From NCBI GenBank assembly GCA_937890965.1, contig CALAEG010000408.1, positions 1 to 33,313 on the forward strand: 33,313 bases of DNA, in the 5' to 3' direction. Source of the stretch: an uncultured Caulobacteraceae bacterium (GTDB taxonomy: Bacteria > Pseudomonadota > Alphaproteobacteria > Caulobacterales > Caulobacteraceae). Made by a program: the position numbers and the translations under genes. The notes under the pieces were generated by a model, which had not been told where the DNA came from, searched no databases, and saw nothing but the letters and a program-made list of their open reading frames with translations. Below are positions 30,483 through 33,313 of the stretch, in pieces (position 1 is the first letter of the stretch; each line of letters begins with the position of its first letter).

Positions 30483-30524
30483 GTTGCCCGCCAGCTCCCC
30501 AACCCCCCTCCTGGAGCCAGCCCA

Positions 30525-31613
30525 ATGTCCCCCTCGACCGACGACCTTCGCATCGCCCGCCTGGAGATGCTCAGCCCGCCCTCCCAGGTGATCGGCGAGG
30601 CGCCGTCCAGCTTCATGATCGACGAAATGGTCGAGGGCGCGCGGGCCGCTGTGCACAACATCCTGCACGGCGACGACGACCGGCTGGTGGTTATCATCGG
30701 CCCCTGTTCGATCCACGACCCGAGGGCGGCGCTGGACTACGCGGGGCGGCTGGCGGAGATGCGGCGGCGGCACGAGGGCGAGCTGGAAATCCTCATGCGG
30801 GTCTATTTCGAAAAGCCGCGCACCACGGTGGGCTGGAAGGGGCTGATCAACGATCCGGGCCTGGACGGCGGCTTCCGCATCAATGACGGCCTGCGCCTGG
30901 CGCGCCGCGTGCTGCTCGACATCGCGGCGCTCGGCCTGCCGGCGGCCTGCGAATTCCTCGACGTGACCACCCCGCAGTACATCGCCGACCTGGTCGCCTG
31001 GGGCGCGATCGGGGCGCGCACCACCGAGAGCCAGATTCACCGCGAGATGGCGTCGGGCCTGTCCTGTCCGGTCGGGTTCAAGAACGGCACCAATGGAGAC
31101 GTGAAGATCGCCATCGACGCGGTGCTGGCGGCGCTCAACCCGCACCATTTCCTGGCGGTGAATAAGGATGGCCGCGCCGCCATCGCCACCACCCTTGGCA
31201 ATGACGACGCCCATATCGTTTTGCGCGGCGGGGTGACGCCCAACTATGACGCCGCCTCGGTCGCCGCCGCGGCCGCGGAGCTGGCCAAGGCCGGCCTGCC
31301 GCAGCGGCTGATGGTGGATGCGAGCCACGCCAACTCCCGCAAGCGGCACGAGAACCAGCCCGGCGTGATCGCCGACCTCTGCGCCCAGCTCGCCGGGGGC
31401 GAAGGCCGCATCATGGGGGTGATGGTCGAGAGCCACCTGCGCGCCGGCCGCCAGGACCTGGTCCCCGGCCGCCACCTCGCCTACGGCCAGTCGATCACCG
31501 ACGCCTGCATCGACTGGGAGACCTCGGTGACGGTGCTGGACGACCTGGCCGAAGCGGTGCGGGCGCGGCGCGAGCGGGCCCGCCGGCCAAGCGCGGCGGC
31601 GCTCGGGGCGTGA
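30525..31613 (+). CDS. aroG: 3-deoxy-7-phosphoheptulonate (DAHP) synthase, type I (AroF/G/H class)
   Basis: A 362-residue enzyme condensing phosphoenolpyruvate and erythrose-4-phosphate in the first shikimate step (EC 2.5.1.54). VVIIGPCSIHD (55-65) holds metal ligand C61. MRVYFEKPRTTVGWKGLINDP (91-111) and GARTTESQIHREMASGLSCPVGFKNGTNG (163-191) bind the substrates, and DASHANS (265-271) with VESHL (301-305) complete the metal site. The N-terminal arm, about 55 residues, is where AroF/G/H-type enzymes are feedback-controlled, but the effector cannot be read here. GGAG lies about 8 nt before the ATG. Expression should rise when aromatic aminoacyl-tRNA is short, through the upstream attenuator. 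The gene symbol is by family, not by isozyme. Confidence 0.93.
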   Translation: MSPSTDDLRIARLEMLSPPSQVIGEAPSSFMIDEMVEGARAAVHNILHGDDDRLVVIIGPCSIHDPRAALDYAGRLAEMRRRHEGELEILMRVYFEKPRTTVGWKGLINDPGLDGGFRINDGLRLARRVLLDIAALGLPAACEFLDVTTPQYIADLVAWGAIGARTTESQIHREMASGLSCPVGFKNGTNGDVKIAIDAVLAALNPHHFLAVNKDGRAAIATTLGNDDAHIVLRGGVTPNYDAASVAAAAAELAKAGLPQRLMVDASHANSRKRHENQPGVIADLCAQLAGGEGRIMGVMVESHLRAGRQDLVPGRHLAYGQSITDACIDWETSVTVLDDLAEAVRARRERARRPSAAALGA

Positions 31614-31629
31614 GGCCGCGCGCGCCTGA

Positions 31630-33159
31630 TCAGTCCGCCGCCATGGGCTCCGCCGAGGCCGGGATCTGGTCGGCGGGTTTGCGTAGCAGCAGCACCAGCG
31701 GGATGGCCGCGAGCGTGGCCAGGAACATGGCGTGGAAGACGTCGGTATAGGCGACCATGGAGGCCTGGCGGGTGACCTCGCCGTTCAGCGCCTCCATATT
31801 GGCCTGGCCGTTCAGCATGGGCGCGGCGATCGGATTGTCCGGCGTCAGGGTCTCGGTCAGCCGGGCGTGAACGATCGAGACGTTCTGCACGAAAACGGCC
31901 TGCATGATCGAGATGCCGGCGGCGTTGCCCAGGTTGCGGATCAGGGTGAAGACCCCGGTGCCGTCGCCGCGCAGATTGGGCGCCAGGGTGGCGAAGGCCA
32001 GCGTGGTCATGGGCAGGAAGATCAGACCCATGCCAAGGCCCTGCACGATCCCGGTCCAGATCATGGAGAAATAGCCCATCTGCAGGCTGAAATGGCTCAT
32101 GCCGAAGAAGGAGATGGCGAACAGCAGAAGGCCGGTGATGATCAGGAAACGCGTGTCGACCCGCCCCACCAGCCGACCGGCGAAGAACATCGAGACCAGG
32201 CTGCCGACCCCCCGCGGCGCCTGGATCAGGCCGGCGGTCATCACCGGGTAGCCCAGCAGGGTCTGGGTCATGCCGGGCAGGAGCGCCATCACCGAAAAGA
32301 CCAGCAATCCCACCGCCAGGCCAAGACCCGTCGCGGTGACGAAGTTGCGGTCCCTGAGCAGCTCGACCGGCAGGAAGGGCTTGTCGGTGGTGGCGCTATG
32401 AATGGCGAAGAGCACCAGGGCCAGGCCCGCCACCGCCGCCTCGATCATGATCTCGGTCGAGTGGAACCAGTCGTTGTTCTGGCCGCGGTCGAGGAAGAGC
32501 TGGAAGGAGGCCAGCATGAGCGAGAGCAGGGCGAAGCCCATGGCGTCGAATCGGAGCTTCTCGCCGTGCCGGCGCTCGTGCAGGAAGGTGGAGACGCCCA
32601 GGAAGCACAGGATGCCCACCGGCAGGTTGATGTAGAAGACCCAGCGCCAGCTGAAATTGTCGGTGAGCCAGCCGCCGAGCACCGGCCCGGCGATCGGCGC
32701 CACCATGATCCCCATGCTCCAGATGGCCATGATCGGGCCGCGTTCCTCAAGCGGATAGGCATCCAGCATCACCGCCTGCGATAGGGGCGCCATGGACGCG
32801 CCGAACGCGCCCTGCAGGATGCGGAAGATGACGATCTCCTGCAGGTTCTGCGCCGCCCCGCACATGGCCGAGGCGATGGTGAAGCCGACGATGGAGACCA
32901 GGAAGACCTGTTTGCGGCCGAACCGGCCGGCCAGCCAGCCGGTGGTCGGCGTCATGATCGCCGCGGCGATGATGTAGGAGGTTAGCACCCAGGTGATCTG
33001 GTCGCCCGAGGCCGAGACCGACCCGGCCATGTGCGGCAGGGCCACATTGGCGATGGTCTGGTCGAGCACCGTCATGATCATGGCCAGCATGATCGAGATC
33101 AGCACCATGGTCCGATTGGGCGCGGGCTCGACGACGGGCGCGGCGGCGATGGCGGTCAC
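31630..33159 (-). CDS. DHA2-family MFS multidrug exporter (EmrB/QacA type)
   Basis: A 509-residue inner-membrane proton antiporter with about 14 hydrophobic helices. Helix 1 carries MLAMIMTVLDQTIANVALPHMAGSV, with the conserved LD-T-IVNVALP motif D1. GWLAGRFGRKQVFL is motif A, FRILQGAFGASMAPLSQAVMLDAYP follows, and GPVLGGWLTDNFSWRWVFYINLPVG is motif C plus the WRWIF-IN-P segment typical of DHA2. No EmrA-like membrane-fusion gene or TetR regulator is adjacent, although one may lie beyond the window. It is convergent with the DAHP synthase gene (16-nt gap). Substrates are unknown. Confidence 0.92.
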   Translation of the reverse strand: MTAIAAAPVVEPAPNRTMVLISIMLAMIMTVLDQTIANVALPHMAGSVSASGDQITWVLTSYIIAAAIMTPTTGWLAGRFGRKQVFLVSIVGFTIASAMCGAAQNLQEIVIFRILQGAFGASMAPLSQAVMLDAYPLEERGPIMAIWSMGIMVAPIAGPVLGGWLTDNFSWRWVFYINLPVGILCFLGVSTFLHERRHGEKLRFDAMGFALLSLMLASFQLFLDRGQNNDWFHSTEIMIEAAVAGLALVLFAIHSATTDKPFLPVELLRDRNFVTATGLGLAVGLLVFSVMALLPGMTQTLLGYPVMTAGLIQAPRGVGSLVSMFFAGRLVGRVDTRFLIITGLLLFAISFFGMSHFSLQMGYFSMIWTGIVQGLGMGLIFLPMTTLAFATLAPNLRGDGTGVFTLIRNLGNAAGISIMQAVFVQNVSIVHARLTETLTPDNPIAAPMLNGQANMEALNGEVTRQASMVAYTDVFHAMFLATLAAIPLVLLLRKPADQIPASAEPMAAD

Positions 33160-33261
33160 GATGTCCTCAAAGCCTCCCCGACCTTATGAGCGCCCGGCGG
33201 CACCGTGCATATTTTTAGCCTAGTTCGCCGCAGGGAACACTCTCTCCCAAAATACCGCGAT

Positions 33262-33284
33262 CCTTCTCCCCTTGCGGGAGAAGG
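33262..33284. repeat. Intergenic palindromic repeat, copy C, within the region upstream of the exporter gene
   Basis: A CTTCTCCCC-TTGC-GGGAGAAG hairpin core, 23 bp in all, followed by GTGGCCTCCGAAGGAGGTCG, itself an inverted repeat. It is the one-mismatch reverse complement of 17992-18014. The 154-nt stretch 33160-33313 shows no other gene or clear promoter; the element may continue past the window end. Confidence 0.6.
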
Positions 33285-33313
33285 TGGCCTCCGAAGGAGG
33301 TCGGATGAGGGGT

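Noticed and set aside
1-33313. CRISPR arrays, tRNA/rRNA genes, insertion sequences, prophage or toxin-antitoxin modules
   Set aside because: I looked in every intergenic gap and found no regularly spaced repeats, no tRNA TPsiC-like arms with acceptor stems, and no transposase or integrase motifs.

Overview
The window looks like chromosomal core DNA from a GC-rich alphaproteobacterium, most likely Caulobacterales (Caulobacter/Phenylobacterium-like). The reasons are the strong G/C bias at third codon positions, a class I (archaeal-type) lysyl-tRNA synthetase, a hisS-hisZ-hisG operon, a SapC-family protein, and densely packed genes with many 4-nt ATGA overlaps. I see no tRNA, rRNA, CRISPR array, integrase, transposase or prophage genes. 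Naming the organism is an inference; the gene families are read from motifs.

Layout. 1-4.4 kb: end of a GNAT gene, an amidohydrolase, a secreted EF-hand protein, a ParB-like protein, an EamA transporter, and a CPT-like kinase behind gluconokinase. 4.5-8.3 kb: acyl-CoA synthetase and a secreted M13 metallopeptidase. 8.3-12.2 kb: a possible non-coding RNA with a terminator, then hisG-hisZ-hisS on the minus strand. 12.3-18 kb: a small exported protein, a DsbD-family reductase, a hotdog protein, SapC, a hydratase-2/MaoC enzyme and a PAP2 acid phosphatase. 18-21 kb: a minus-strand operon msrA-aguA-aguB-GNAT that makes putrescine from agmatine. 21.2-25.2 kb: class I lysyl-tRNA synthetase, then a LiuR-like MerR regulator with a palindromic operator ahead of a long acyl-CoA dehydrogenase. 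25.3-28.1 kb: a solitary C5-cytosine methyltransferase, cysteine synthase and a Vsr endonuclease in one minus-strand run, then a tiny membrane/exported ORF. 28.3-33.3 kb: an N-acyl-D-amino-acid deacylase, a palindrome-rich spacer, an attenuator-controlled DAHP synthase and a DHA2-type drug exporter.

The most notable element is at 30309-30482, upstream of DAHP synthase (first step of aromatic amino acid synthesis). It holds a 27-codon leader peptide in which seven of eight consecutive residues are Phe, Tyr or Trp. Two identical 8-mers (regions 1 and 3) can each pair with region 2, and a strong intrinsic terminator (3:4) follows. This is a complete ribosome-mediated attenuator. Its leader ORF has no Shine-Dalgarno and begins only a few bases after a plausible -10 box, so it may be translated from a (nearly) leaderless mRNA.

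Other points for follow-up: the Dcm-CysK-Vsr run, with an 18-bp perfect palindrome over the methyltransferase GTG start; the unassigned structured RNA at about 8348-8475; several families of intergenic palindromes; and a GNAT gene translationally coupled to the putrescine pathway.
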